From assembly GCF_014656295.1 (NCBI RefSeq), contig NZ_BNCD01000003.1, positions 284,061 to 348,060 of the forward strand: a stretch of 64,000 nucleotides of DNA, given 5' to 3'. Shown in pieces: positions 18,308-27,319 of the stretch (the first letter of the stretch is position 1; every line of letters begins with the position of its first letter). Both the position numbers and the translations under genes were made by a program. This stretch comes from Streptomyces sulfonofaciens. GTDB taxonomy: Bacteria > Actinomycetota > Actinomycetes > Streptomycetales > Streptomycetaceae. A model generated the notes under the pieces. It ran no database searches and was not told the origin of the DNA. It saw nothing but the letters and a program-made list of their open reading frames with translations.

Positions 18308-21300
18308 ACCGAGCAGGACCTTCAGGTCGCCGAAGAGCGCCGGGTCGGGCTGGACGCGGTGCCTGTCCAGACGGAGCACGGTGGTCTTCCGCGTCCCCTG
18401 GAGCTTGATCCGCACCTCGCTGTTGCCCCGGTGGTGACTGAGGATCTCGCCGAGCCGGCTCACCATGGGCGGCGTCACCTTCACCGTCGGAATGGTGATC
18501 ACCACGGGGGCGTTGGCGCCCGCGTTCGACAGGTCGGGGACCATCAGTTCCATCGCGACCAGGCGGGGCACGTCCTCGCGCTTGTCGAGCCGGCCCTTGA
18601 CGAACACCACCGCGTCCTCGACGAGTTGGGTGGAGACCAACTGGTAGGTGGCGGGGAAGAACATGCACTCGATCGAGCCGGCCAGGTCCTCCACCGTGGC
18701 GATCGCCCAGGCGTTGCCCTGCTTGGTCATCTTGCGCTGCAGCCCGGAGATGATGCCGCCGATGGTGACGACCGCGCCGTCGGAGTAGTCACCGCTGGTG
18801 AGCTGGCCGATACCGGCGTCCGCCTTGTCCGAGAGCACGTGTTCGAGGCCGAACAGCGGGTGGTCGGAGACGTACAGGCCGAGCATCTCCCGCTCCTGGG
18901 CGAGGAGGTAGGTCTTCTCCCACTCGTCGGTGCCGAACTCGACGTCCATACCGAAGCCGGGCTCGTCGCTGCCCTCGTCCCCCATGCCGCCGAAGAGGTC
19001 GAACTGCCCCTCGGCCTCCTTGCGCTTCACCTGCACCACGTTGTCGATCATGGGCTCGTACTGCGCGGTGAGGCCCTTGCGGGTGTGGCCCATGGTGTCG
19101 AAGGCGCCGGCCTTGATCAGGGACTCCGTGGTCCGCTTGTTGCAGGCGACCGCCTCGACCTTGTCGAGGTAGTCGGGGAAGGAGGTGTACTTCCCCTTGG
19201 CCTTGCGGCTGCGGATGATCGACTCCACCACGTTGGTGCCGACGTTGCGCACCGCGGAGAGGCCGAAGAGGATGACGTCGTCACCCTGGGCGGCGAAGTT
19301 GTGCTGGGACTCGTTGACGTCCGGCGGGAGCACCTTGATGCCCATGCGGCGGCACTCGTTGAGGTAGACCGCGGACTTGTCCTTGTCGTCCTTGACCGAG
19401 GTGAGCAGCGCCGCCATGTACTCGGCCGGGTGGTTGGCCTTGAGGTACGCGGTCCAGTAGGAGACGAGGCCGTACGCGGCGGAGTGGGCCTTGTTGAACG
19501 CGTATCCGGCGAACGGCACCAGGACGTCCCACAGGGCCTGGATGGCCTCGTCGCTGAAGCCCTTCTTGCGGGCTCCCGCCTGGTAGATGACGAAGTTCTT
19601 CTCCAGCTCCTCGGGCTTCTTCTTGCCCATCACCCGGCGCAGCACGTCGGCCTCGCCGAGCGAGTAGCCCGCGACGATCTGGGCGGCCTTCTGCACCTGC
19701 TCCTGGTAGACGATCAGACCGTAGGTGACGTCCAGGACCTCCCGAAGGGGCTCCTCCAGCTCCTTGTGGATCGGGGTGATCTCCTGCTGGCCGTTCTTGC
19801 GCAGGGCGTAGTTCGTGTGCGAGTTCATGCCCATCGGACCGGGCCTGTACAGGGCCGAGACGGCGGAGATGTCCTCGAAGTTGTCGGGCTTCATCAGGCG
19901 CAGCAGGGAGCGCATGGGCCCGCCGTCGAACTGGAAGACGCCAAGGGTGTCACCGCGCTGGAGCAGGTCGAAGGTCGTCGGGTCGTCGAGCGGAAGGCTC
20001 AGCAGGTCGATGTCGACGCCCTTGTTGGACTTCACCATCTTCACGGCGTCGTCCATGATCGTCAGGTTGCGCAGGCCGAGGAAGTCCATCTTCAGCAGGC
20101 CGAGCGACTCGCAGCTCGGGTAGTCCCACTGGGTGATGGTGACGTGGTCGGTGTGGCGCACCCAGACGGGGACGTGGTCCACGATGGGCTCGCTGGACAT
20201 GATCACGCCGGCGGCGTGCACGCCCATCTGCCGGACCAGGCCCTCCACACCGCGCGCGGTGTCGATGACCTTCTTCACGTCCGGCTCGTTCTCGTACATC
20301 CCGCGGACCTCGCCGGCCTCCGAGTAGCGGGGGTGCTTGGAGTCCGTGATGCCGGAGAGCGGGATGCCCTTGCCGAGCACGTCGGCCGGCATGGCCTTGG
20401 TGATGCGGTCGCCCATGGCGTAGGGGTAGCCCAGCACGCGCGCGGAGTCCTTGATCGCGTTCTTGGCCTTGATCGTGCCGTAGGTGCCGATCATGGCGAC
20501 CTTGTCCTCGCCGTACTTCTCCGTCACGTAGCGGATCACCTCGACGCGCCGGCGCTCGTCGAAGTCGATGTCGACGTCGGGCATCGAGATGCGCTCGGGG
20601 TTGAGGAACCGCTCGAAGATCAGGCCGTGCGGGATCGGGTCGAGGTCGGTGATGCCCATGGCGTACGCCACGATGGAGCCCGCCGCGGAGCCGCGGCCGG
20701 GGCCGACCGCGATGCCGTTGTTCTTCGCCCACATGATGAAGTCGGCGACGACGAGGAAGTAGCCCGGGAACCCCATCTGGATGATGACGTCCATCTCGTA
20801 GTCCGCCTGGCGCTGGCGGTCCTCGGGGATCCCGCCCGGGAAGCGGCGCTCCATGCCGCGCCGCACCTCCTCCTGGAACCAGGTGACCTCGGTGTAGCCG
20901 TCCGGGATGTCGAACTTCGGCATCAGGTCGCGCTTGGTGAACATCCCCTCGGTGTCGACCTGCTCGGCGACCAGGAGGGTGTTGGCGCAGCCCTGCTGCC
21001 AGGCGTCCGAGGAGTCGATGGCGTACATCTCCTCGGTCGACTTCAGGTAGTAGCCGGTGCCGTCGAACTTGAAGCGGTCCGGGTCGGAGAGGTTCTTGCC
21101 GGTCTGGATGCACAGCAGCGCGTCGTGCGCCGTGGCCTCGCTGGCGTAGGTGTAGTGCGAGTCGTTGGTGACCAGCGGCGGGATGCCGAGCTTCCGGCCG
21201 ATCTCCAGCAGCCCGTCGCGGACCCGGCGCTCGATCTCGATGCCGTGGTCCATCAGCTCCAGGAAGTAGCGGTCCTTGCCGAAGATGTCCTGGTACTCGG

Positions 21301-21838
21301 CGGCGGACTTCAGGGCCTCGTCGAACTGGCCGAGGCGCAGCCTGGTCTGCAACTCGCCCGAGGGGCAGCCGGTGGACGCGATCAGGCCCTCGGACCACTG
21401 GGCGATGGTCTCCTTGTCCATGCGCGGCCACTTCTGCAGCCAGCCCTCCTTGTAGGCGTCGGAGGAGAGCCGGAAGAGGTTGTGCAGGCCGGTGCTGTTC
21501 GCCGCCCAGATCGTCTTGTGGGTGTAGCCGCCGGAGCCGGAGACGTCGTCGCGCTTCTGGTGCGGCTGGCCCCACTGGATCTTGCGCTTGTTCCGCCGGG
21601 ACTCCGGCGCGACGTAGGCCTCGATACCGATGATGGGGGTGATTCCGGCCTTCTTCGCGGAGTGGAAGAAGTCGTAGGCGCCGTGCAGGTTGCCGTGGTC
21701 GCTCATGGCGATGTGCGTCATGCCCATCTCCTGGCACGCGGCGAACATGTCCTTCAGCCGCGCGGCACCGTCCAGCAGCGAGTACTGGGTGTGGACGTGC
21801 AGGTGCGTGAACGGGGGCTTGTCGGACGGTGACGCCAC
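18287..21838 (-). CDS. dnaE: DNA polymerase III alpha subunit (replicative)
   Basis: This is the replicative polymerase of about 1183 residues, the length expected for actinobacterial DnaE1. The N-terminal PHP domain begins with FTHLHVHTQYSLLDG (10-24) and keeps its metal-binding histidines. The catalytic aspartates are in MPDVDIDFD near residues 415-425. A tandem helix-hairpin-helix region, an OB fold (GGIISGLQRK) and a C-terminal domain follow. The GTG start at 21838 is supported by GGAGGT about ten bases upstream. The opposite strand holds a long open frame over almost the whole gene, which is a codon-bias shadow. The gene is probably monocistronic: its neighbours are divergent on one side and convergent on the other. 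Confidence 0.97.
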   Translation of the reverse strand: MASPSDKPPFTHLHVHTQYSLLDGAARLKDMFAACQEMGMTHIAMSDHGNLHGAYDFFHSAKKAGITPIIGIEAYVAPESRRNKRKIQWGQPHQKRDDVSGSGGYTHKTIWAANSTGLHNLFRLSSDAYKEGWLQKWPRMDKETIAQWSEGLIASTGCPSGELQTRLRLGQFDEALKSAAEYQDIFGKDRYFLELMDHGIEIERRVRDGLLEIGRKLGIPPLVTNDSHYTYASEATAHDALLCIQTGKNLSDPDRFKFDGTGYYLKSTEEMYAIDSSDAWQQGCANTLLVAEQVDTEGMFTKRDLMPKFDIPDGYTEVTWFQEEVRRGMERRFPGGIPEDRQRQADYEMDVIIQMGFPGYFLVVADFIMWAKNNGIAVGPGRGSAAGSIVAYAMGITDLDPIPHGLIFERFLNPERISMPDVDIDFDERRRVEVIRYVTEKYGEDKVAMIGTYGTIKAKNAIKDSARVLGYPYAMGDRITKAMPADVLGKGIPLSGITDSKHPRYSEAGEVRGMYENEPDVKKVIDTARGVEGLVRQMGVHAAGVIMSSEPIVDHVPVWVRHTDHVTITQWDYPSCESLGLLKMDFLGLRNLTIMDDAVKMVKSNKGVDIDLLSLPLDDPTTFDLLQRGDTLGVFQFDGGPMRSLLRLMKPDNFEDISAVSALYRPGPMGMNSHTNYALRKNGQQEITPIHKELEEPLREVLDVTYGLIVYQEQVQKAAQIVAGYSLGEADVLRRVMGKKKPEELEKNFVIYQAGARKKGFSDEAIQALWDVLVPFAGYAFNKAHSAAYGLVSYWTAYLKANHPAEYMAALLTSVKDDKDKSAVYLNECRRMGIKVLPPDVNESQHNFAAQGDDVILFGLSAVRNVGTNVVESIIRSRKAKGKYTSFPDYLDKVEAVACNKRTTESLIKAGAFDTMGHTRKGLTAQYEPMIDNVVQVKRKEAEGQFDLFGGMGDEGSDEPGFGMDVEFGTDEWEKTYLLAQEREMLGLYVSDHPLFGLEHVLSDKADAGIGQLTSGDYSDGAVVTIGGIISGLQRKMTKQGNAWAIATVEDLAGSIECMFFPATYQLVSTQLVEDAVVFVKGRLDKREDVPRLVAMELMVPDLSNAGANAPVVITIPTVKVTPPMVSRLGEILSHHRGNSEVRIKLQGTRKTTVLRLDRHRVQPDPALFGDLKVLLGPACLAG

Positions 21839-21909
21839 GGTGGGGGACCTCCAGCGAACGGTCGGAGAACAACCGGGAACGGTTGTCGGCTCGGGGGTGA
21901 CAGCGTGGA

Positions 21910-21932
21910 AGTCTACGACTCGGCTGTGACAT
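21910..21932 (-). promoter_or_regulatory. dnaE: Candidate dnaE promoter (TAGACT -10, TGTCA box)
   Basis: On the minus strand ATGTCACAGCC is followed by six bases and TAGACT. Transcription would begin about 65 bases before the GTG. The spacing equals that of the Streptomyces/mycobacterial damage promoter TTGTCAGTGGC-N6-TAGggT, but only 7 of 11 upstream positions agree. I call it a promoter with moderate confidence and damage control with low confidence. Confidence 0.35.
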
Positions 21933-22132
21933 CCGTCGCAGGAGGCGCGTACTGCCACCGTACGCGCGGCACCGGGCCCTGGGACGGGCGGGCGGGGTCC
22001 CTCACGGGTAAGTTCGTGCGTTGGCACGGACGACCCCCGCCGCCGCGTGGCGTAGCCGACCTGCCCGGCGTGGCACCCGGGCCGCCCGCCCGCCCCATCG
22101 CACCTGACCACCGCACCAGGAGGCACCCACCC

Positions 22133-23488
22133 ATGCCGGACCCGCAGCCCAGCGCCGAGCAGCGAGGCGAGCAGATTCTCGCCGTCTTCGACACCGCGTT
22201 CGGTGCACTCCTGGCCGCCGACCCGTCCGCCTTCCGGGTGAAATTCCGGAAGATGGCCGCCTCGGCCTTCGCCTTCTACCGCGGCACGGCGTGCCTCTTC
22301 TACCACGACGTGACGGCCGACATCGGGTTCGGCGCCAGGCGGGGCGGGCCGTACCTGGACGACCGCACGGCGCGCGTGTGGATCCACGGCGACCTGCACG
22401 CGGAGAACTTCGGCACCTACATGGACGCGCAGGGCCGGCTGATCTTCAATGTGAACGACTTCGACGAGGCCTACGTGGGCCCCTTCACCTGGGATCTCCA
22501 GCGGCTGGCCGCCTCGGTGGCCCTCATCGGCTACGCCAAGGCGCTCAGCGACGACCAGATCACCCGGCTGGTGCGGACCTTCGCCGCGGCGTACCGGGCC
22601 CGGATCCACGCGCTGGCGACCGGCGCCAAGAACGACGAGGTGCCGCCCTTCACCCTGGACACCGCCCAGGGCGCGCTGCTCGACGCGCTGCGCGACGCGC
22701 GCTCGCTGACCCGTTTCGGGCTGCTGGACTCGATGACCGAGATCCGTGACTTCGAGCGCCGTTTCGCGCCCGGCGGCGGCTCCGTCGAGCTGGACGCCGC
22801 CACCCGCTACAAGGTGCTGGCCGCCTTCGACGGCTACCTGGAGACGCTGCCCGAGTCGTCGTTGGCCCGCCCGGACTCCTACCGCGTCAAGGACGTGGTG
22901 GGCCGCCGCGGCATCGGCATCGGCTCCGCGGGCCTGCCCTCGTACAACATCCTCCTGGAGGGCAACAGCGACGCCCTGGAGAACGACGTCGTCATCTACA
23001 TGAAGCAGGCGCAGACCCCCGCGGTCTCCCGGCACATCACCGACCCCGCGATCCGTGACCACTGGCTGCACGAGGGGCACCGCACGGTGATCTCCCAGCG
23101 GGCCCTGCAGGCGCACGCCGACCCCTGGCTGGGGTGGACGGAGCTGGACGGCGCCGGGCAGCTCGTGGCGGAGATCTCGCCGTACGCGGTCGACCTGGAC
23201 TGGTCCGACATCGACGACCCGGAGGAGGTCTCCGCGGTCATCGCCGACCTGGGCCGCGCCACCGCCACCATGCACGCCGCCGCGGACGACGACAGCGGCT
23301 ACTCCGAGCTGGTGCCGTTCTCCACCGAGCGCGCCATCGACGCCGCGATCGCCGCCGACGAGGACGGCTTCCCCGAACTCCTGGTGGACTTCGCGCACCG
23401 CTACGGTGCACGCGCGCGTGCGGACCACCAGATCTTCGTGGACCTGTTCCGCAACGGCCGCATCCCGGGCCTCGGGAGCACCGTGTGA
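22133..23488 (+). CDS. DUF2252 family protein (kinase-like fold)
   Basis: The 451-residue protein fits DUF2252. It has the phosphotransferase-like catalytic motif WIHGDLHAENFGTY near residues 81-94, then a metal-binding-like NDFDEAYVGPFTWDLQRLA near 105-123. The layout recalls aminoglycoside phosphotransferases, with the catalytic Asp in HGDLHAEN. Substrate and role are unknown. The C-terminal half contains IGIGSAGLPSYNILLEG, a family segment, and ends with a helical region. The ATG at 22133 has a strong AGGAGG site nine bases upstream; a longer frame starting at 21905 has no such site and would overlap the dnaE promoter. The gene is divergent from dnaE. Confidence 0.88.
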   Translation: MPDPQPSAEQRGEQILAVFDTAFGALLAADPSAFRVKFRKMAASAFAFYRGTACLFYHDVTADIGFGARRGGPYLDDRTARVWIHGDLHAENFGTYMDAQGRLIFNVNDFDEAYVGPFTWDLQRLAASVALIGYAKALSDDQITRLVRTFAAAYRARIHALATGAKNDEVPPFTLDTAQGALLDALRDARSLTRFGLLDSMTEIRDFERRFAPGGGSVELDAATRYKVLAAFDGYLETLPESSLARPDSYRVKDVVGRRGIGIGSAGLPSYNILLEGNSDALENDVVIYMKQAQTPAVSRHITDPAIRDHWLHEGHRTVISQRALQAHADPWLGWTELDGAGQLVAEISPYAVDLDWSDIDDPEEVSAVIADLGRATATMHAAADDDSGYSELVPFSTERAIDAAIAADEDGFPELLVDFAHRYGARARADHQIFVDLFRNGRIPGLGSTV

Positions 23489-23619
23489 CTCGATCCGATA
23501 ACTCATAGCAATTCCTTAGGGAGCTCCTACAGCACCGCGTGGCACACTCGGCCGTTGGACCCCGTACACCGCTTCCCGCGGCCCGCCGCCCGGGACCCGG
23601 CCGAAGAGACAGTCGAGAC

Positions 23620-24312
23620 GTGACCACAGCGCACATATCCGAGACGGCGCCGCGCGCACTGCGCGCCGCGCTGTTCACGGCGCTGGTCGTGACCCTGTCG
23701 TCGGCCTCGCACGTACTGCTGTCCCGGGTGCCGCTGCCGCCCGCCACCCTCGCCGCGACCGCCGCCGCGGTCTTCGCCACCGCGTACGCGCTGGCGGGCC
23801 GCGAGCGGGGTTTCGCCGGGATCGCGGGGCTGCTGATCCCGCTCGAACTGGCCGCGGACACGCTCTTCACCTCCGGTCAGCACCTCTGCTACGGCCAGGC
23901 GGGCGGCCCGGTCAGGGGCACGCTGCGCTCCGTCGGCCTCGACGTGCTGTGCGGCGGCCCCGCGGTCGGCGGGACGCTGCCCGGCGTGGCCGGCGAGGAG
24001 GGCCGGGCGCCTGCCCTGCTCGCGCATGCCGACCCCGCCTCGTGCTGGCTGCTGCTCGCCGTGCACATCGGCGTGGGGCTGCTGGCCGCGGCCTGGCTGC
24101 GGCGCGGTGAGCGGGCGCTGGGGCAACTGCTGCGCGCCGCCGTGGCCGCCACCTTCCGCCCGCTGCTGGTGGCAGTCGCAGCCGCCATGCCGCACCGTGC
24201 GCCCGCTCGGCGCCTGCCGCGCCCGGCGCACCGGCCGCAGGGCCCCGGCGCACGCGCGTGGGTGCACTCCGTGGGACGGCGCGGACCGCCGTGCTCGGCC
24301 GTATTCGCCTGA
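23620..24312 (+). CDS. Integral membrane protein next to DsbA-like gene
   Basis: The 230-residue protein has about four hydrophobic segments: near 14-34 (LRAALFTALVVTLSSASHVLL, given in part), 40-58, 67-85 and 140-162. A basic, Arg/Pro-rich C-terminal tail follows. Two cysteines lie in the loop after the third segment (HLCYG and VLCGG), which could matter beside a thioredoxin-fold protein. I do not recognise a defined family. The start is a GTG at 23620. The DsbA-like gene starts 69 bases downstream, so the pair may work together at the membrane, which is inference only. Confidence 0.7.
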   Translation: MTTAHISETAPRALRAALFTALVVTLSSASHVLLSRVPLPPATLAATAAAVFATAYALAGRERGFAGIAGLLIPLELAADTLFTSGQHLCYGQAGGPVRGTLRSVGLDVLCGGPAVGGTLPGVAGEEGRAPALLAHADPASCWLLLAVHIGVGLLAAAWLRRGERALGQLLRAAVAATFRPLLVAVAAAMPHRAPARRLPRPAHRPQGPGARAWVHSVGRRGPPCSAVFA

Positions 24313-24381
24313 GCACCCCGTCCGCCCCCACCGTCCACGGCGCACCAGACGTGTGCGCGACATCACAGGAGACCCCTGATC

Positions 24382-25200
24382 ATGAGCAAGAGGAACAGTC
24401 AGGCCGCGAAGACGGCGGCCCGGGAACGGCTGCGCGCGGAGCGCGAGCGGCAGGCCAAGCGCGCCAAGGTCAAGCGCCAGGCCCTGGTCGGCGTCTCCGT
24501 GGTCGCCGTACTGGCCGTCGCAGGCGGTGTCGGCTACGCGGTCACGCAGGCCAACAAGCCCAGCCACTGGGAGGCCGCCAAGGACGCCAAGCTCGTCAAG
24601 CCGAAGCACAGCACTGGCGCCGACGGCACCACCGTCGTCCTCGGCAAGGCCGACGCCAAGAACACCCTCAAGATGTACGAGGACCCGCGCTGCCCGATCT
24701 GCGCGCAGTTCGAGCAGACCGTCGGCGCGACCGTCCAGAAGGACGTCGACAGCGGCAAGTACAAGATCCAGTACATCGGTGCGTCGTTCATAGACAACAA
24801 CGGCGGCGAGGGGTCCAAGAACGCCCTCAGTGCCATGGGCGCCGCGCTCAACGTCAGCCCCGAGGCCTTCCTGAAGTACAAGTCGGCCCTGTACTCGGCC
24901 AAGTACCACCCGGACGAGACCACCGACAAGTTCAAGGACGACGCCTACCTGATCAAGGTGGCGAACACCGTCGAGGGCCTGAAGGGCAACAAGGCGTTCC
25001 AGAAGGACGTCAAGGACGGCACGTTCGACAAGTGGGCGCTCGACATGTCGAAGAAGTTCGACGACAACAAGGACGGCGTCAGCGGCACCCCGACCCTCTT
25101 CATGAACGGCAAGAAGCTGGTCGGCCCCGACGGCCAGGCCGCGCCGATGACGGTCGCCGACTTCAACACCGCCGTCGACAAGGACCTGAGCAAGGGCTGA
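24382..25200 (+). CDS. Membrane-anchored DsbA-like thioredoxin-fold protein
   Basis: The 272-residue protein has a very basic cytoplasmic N-terminus (residues 1-32), one membrane anchor (about 33-54), and an exported thioredoxin-fold domain of the DsbA_2/Thioredoxin_4 type. The redox site is CPIC at 104-107 in EDPRCPICAQFE, and the cis-proline loop appears as SGTPTLFMNG near the C-terminus. It probably oxidises or isomerises disulfides in secreted proteins. Lysine content is high for this genome (AAG codons), as usual in exported Streptomyces proteins of this family. The ribosome site CAGGAGA is good, and a 19-bp terminator hairpin follows the gene. Confidence 0.93.
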   Translation: MSKRNSQAAKTAARERLRAERERQAKRAKVKRQALVGVSVVAVLAVAGGVGYAVTQANKPSHWEAAKDAKLVKPKHSTGADGTTVVLGKADAKNTLKMYEDPRCPICAQFEQTVGATVQKDVDSGKYKIQYIGASFIDNNGGEGSKNALSAMGAALNVSPEAFLKYKSALYSAKYHPDETTDKFKDDAYLIKVANTVEGLKGNKAFQKDVKDGTFDKWALDMSKKFDDNKDGVSGTPTLFMNGKKLVGPDGQAAPMTVADFNTAVDKDLSKG

Positions 25201-25221
25201 GCCGGTCTGGCCCCGTGCCCG

Positions 25222-25278
25222 AAGCGCCGTCCCGGCCGCCGGGAGCGGCGGCCGGGAGCGGCGGCCGGGACGGCGCTT
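25222..25278 (+). terminator. Perfect 19-bp terminator hairpin after the DsbA-like gene
   Basis: Arms 25222-25240 and 25260-25278 pair perfectly over 19 bp with a 19-base loop, and the right arm ends in TTT. It lies 22 bases past the stop codon. The convergent hydrolase gene could also use it. Confidence 0.85.
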
Positions 25279-25391
25279 TCCCGTCGGGGCGGGTGCGCCG
25301 GCGCCCCGGAGCCTCCCCCGTGCCCGGTGCGCCCCGGCTCCTCCGAGGCGCACCGGGCCCCACGTAGCACGCCCGGGGCGTTCGGAGCGCG

Positions 25392-25961
25392 TTACAGGCT
25401 CTCCAGGAAGCCGAGCGCCGTCCGCCAGGTCGCCTCGGCCGCCTCCGCGTCGTAGTCCGGCAGGTCGGGGTCGGTGTACAGGTGGCCGGCGCCGGGATAG
25501 CGGTACACCTCCACGTCGGCGCCCGTCCTGCCCATCCGGAGGTACCAGGCGCTCAGCCAGTCGTCCGTCTCGAAGGGGTCCGGTTCTGCCACGTGCAGTT
25601 GCACGGGAAGCCCGTCCGCGGTGGCGTCCGGCGCGAGGTCGGAGGTGCCGTGCAGGAGCAGCAGCCCGCGGGCCCTGTCGTCGCCGAGGGCCAGCGTCTG
25701 GGCGACGGAGGCGCCGAGCGAGAAGCCCCCGAAGACCAGGCCCCGCGCCGAGTAGGGTGCAGCGGCCAGCACGGCGCGCTTCAGCAGTTCGTCCCTGCCG
25801 ACCTCCTCCCGGTACGCCAGGCCGTCCTCGACGGTGTCGAACGTGCGGCCGTCGAAGAGGTCCGGCAGCCACACCCGGTGTCCCGCCGCCTCGAACCTCT
25901 CCGCCGCCGCGCGCACCGCGGGGCGCAGCCCGTACACCGAGTGGAAGAGCATGATGTCCAT
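25392..25961 (-). CDS. Dienelactone hydrolase family protein
   Basis: The 189-residue alpha/beta-hydrolase matches the DLH family. The nucleophile elbow is GGFSLGAS near residues 77-84, with Ser in place of the Cys of classical dienelactone hydrolase. The acid is probably in AEPDPFETDDW and the histidine in GAGHLYTD. A Ser nucleophile suggests a general esterase or hydrolase rather than a true dienelactone hydrolase. The start is ATG 25961; an in-frame upstream extension exists but would run through the promoter region shared with the divergent MscS gene. Confidence 0.88.
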   Translation of the reverse strand: MDIMLFHSVYGLRPAVRAAAERFEAAGHRVWLPDLFDGRTFDTVEDGLAYREEVGRDELLKRAVLAAAPYSARGLVFGGFSLGASVAQTLALGDDRARGLLLLHGTSDLAPDATADGLPVQLHVAEPDPFETDDWLSAWYLRMGRTGADVEVYRYPGAGHLYTDPDLPDYDAEAAEATWRTALGFLESL

Positions 25962-25994
25962 CGGGCCATCGTGCCAGGCGGGGAGAGGCCCCGT

Positions 25995-26000
25995 TACGGT
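25995..26000 (+). promoter_or_regulatory. Candidate leaderless -10 element (TACGGT)
   Basis: TACGGT is followed by seven bases and then the ATG of the MscS-like gene at 26008. GAGGG also lies in the gap, so a very short leader remains possible. Confidence 0.4.
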
Positions 26001-26007
26001 CGAGGGC

Positions 26008-27111
26008 ATGGAGACCGTACTGCGCACGCTGACAGTCGTCGGAGGTCCGGTGGTGGTCGCGCTCACCGTGGGCTGGGCCACCGACGACCTGCTGCGACGT
26101 GCCGACGCCCGGCACAGCGAGACACCGCTGTGGGGCCTGCTGCGCCGCTGCCGCACGCCGCTGCTGATCGTCCTGCTCACCGCCCTGTTCAGGGCCTTCT
26201 ACCGGCTGCTCCCGTTCGTGCGGCTGCGCGAACACGACGAGGCGCTGGGCCAGGTGCTGACGCTGGGCCTGATAGGCGCCGGCGCCTGGCTGGTGGTGCG
26301 GATCACCGCGGCGACCGTCGAGGCCTCGTACGCCAAGTACGCGGCCGCGCAGCGCGACGCCGCGCGGCTGCGGCGGGTGCGCACGCAGGTCACGCTCATC
26401 ATGCGCATCGTGACCGCGGTGGTCGGCGTGGTGGCCGTCGCGGCGATGCTGCTGACCTTCCCCGACCTGCGCGCGGTCGGCACGTCCATGCTGGCCTCCG
26501 CCGGGGTGATCGGCATCGTGGCCGGCATCGCCGCGCAGTCCACGCTGGGCAACCTCTTCGCCGGGTTCCAGATCGCCTTCGGCGACATGGTGCGGATCGG
26601 CGACACCGTGGTCGTCAACGGCGAGTGGGGCGTGATAGACGAGGTCACACTGACCTTCCTGACCGTGCGCACCTGGGACGAGCGCCGCATCACGATGCCG
26701 GTGTCGTACTTCACCAGCCAGCCGTTCGAGAACTGGTCGCGCGGCGGGGCGCAGATGACCGGCACCGTCTTCTTCCACCTCGACCACCGCGCTCCGGTGC
26801 CTGAGATCCGCGAGAGGCTGCGGGAGATCCTGCGCGAGTGCCCGGCCTGGGACGGCCGCGACTGGGGCCTGGCCGTCACGGACACCACGCCAAGCACCAT
26901 GGAGGTGCGGGCGCTGATGACCGCCAAGGACGCGAACGACATCTGGTCGGTGCGGGTCACCGTCCGCGAGCAGATCATCCGCTGGCTGACCGAACAGCAC
27001 CCCTACGCGCTGCCCCGCATCAACACCGCCACGGCCGTCCCGCCGCCGCGCACGGCCCGCCCCAACTCGCTCATCAAGGACGGCCGGGTGCCTCGGACGG
27101 GACGCGGGTGA
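26008..27111 (+). CDS. MscS-family mechanosensitive channel
   Basis: The 367-residue protein has four hydrophobic segments in the first half, followed by the MscS pore helix and beta domain: GVIGIVAGIAAQSTLGNLFAGFQIAF, quoted in part as GIAAQSTLGNLFAG, near residues 175-190. Then come GDMVRIGDTVVVNGEWG and VIDEVTLTFLTVRTWDERR, as in channel-type family members. A cytoplasmic alpha/beta domain and a disordered basic tail follow. It would open on osmotic downshock or serve as an ion/small-solute channel. It is monocistronic here, divergent from the hydrolase and followed by repeat-rich intergenic DNA. Confidence 0.93.
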   Translation: METVLRTLTVVGGPVVVALTVGWATDDLLRRADARHSETPLWGLLRRCRTPLLIVLLTALFRAFYRLLPFVRLREHDEALGQVLTLGLIGAGAWLVVRITAATVEASYAKYAAAQRDAARLRRVRTQVTLIMRIVTAVVGVVAVAAMLLTFPDLRAVGTSMLASAGVIGIVAGIAAQSTLGNLFAGFQIAFGDMVRIGDTVVVNGEWGVIDEVTLTFLTVRTWDERRITMPVSYFTSQPFENWSRGGAQMTGTVFFHLDHRAPVPEIRERLREILRECPAWDGRDWGLAVTDTTPSTMEVRALMTAKDANDIWSVRVTVREQIIRWLTEQHPYALPRINTATAVPPPRTARPNSLIKDGRVPRTGRG

Positions 27112-27164
27112 GCGCCGCCCCGCGGCCCGGCGGCGGGCGTTCGGCGCCCACCAGGGCGTGGACG

Positions 27165-27269
27165 GCGTCGGGCCCGGGCTGCGGGGCGCCGTCCCACCCC
27201 GGGGTGCCTGGGGCGTCGGGCCCGGGCTGCCATCGGACCCTGGCTGCCTGGGGCGTCGGCCCGGGCTGC
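27165..27269 (+). repeat. Three spaced copies of an 18-bp GC-rich unit after the MscS gene
   Basis: GCGTCGGGCCCGGGCTGC occurs at 27165-27182 and 27213-27230, and with one G missing at 27253-27269. Copies two and three are each preceded by TGCCTGGG. The 208-base gap between the convergent MscS and GNAT genes is mostly built from this unit. Confidence 0.75.
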
Positions 27270-27319
27270 GGGCGGCCGCTGCCGACCGGTCGGGGCGGTC
27301 GGCCGGTGCGGCGCGGCCC

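Noticed and set aside
18227..21832. A 1201-codon open frame on the plus strand opposite dnaE
   Set aside because: It is the codon-bias mirror of dnaE: GC-rich third positions suppress stop codons on the other strand. It has no domain, and its composition (Val/Leu/Asp/His/Gly runs) is that of antisense dnaE.
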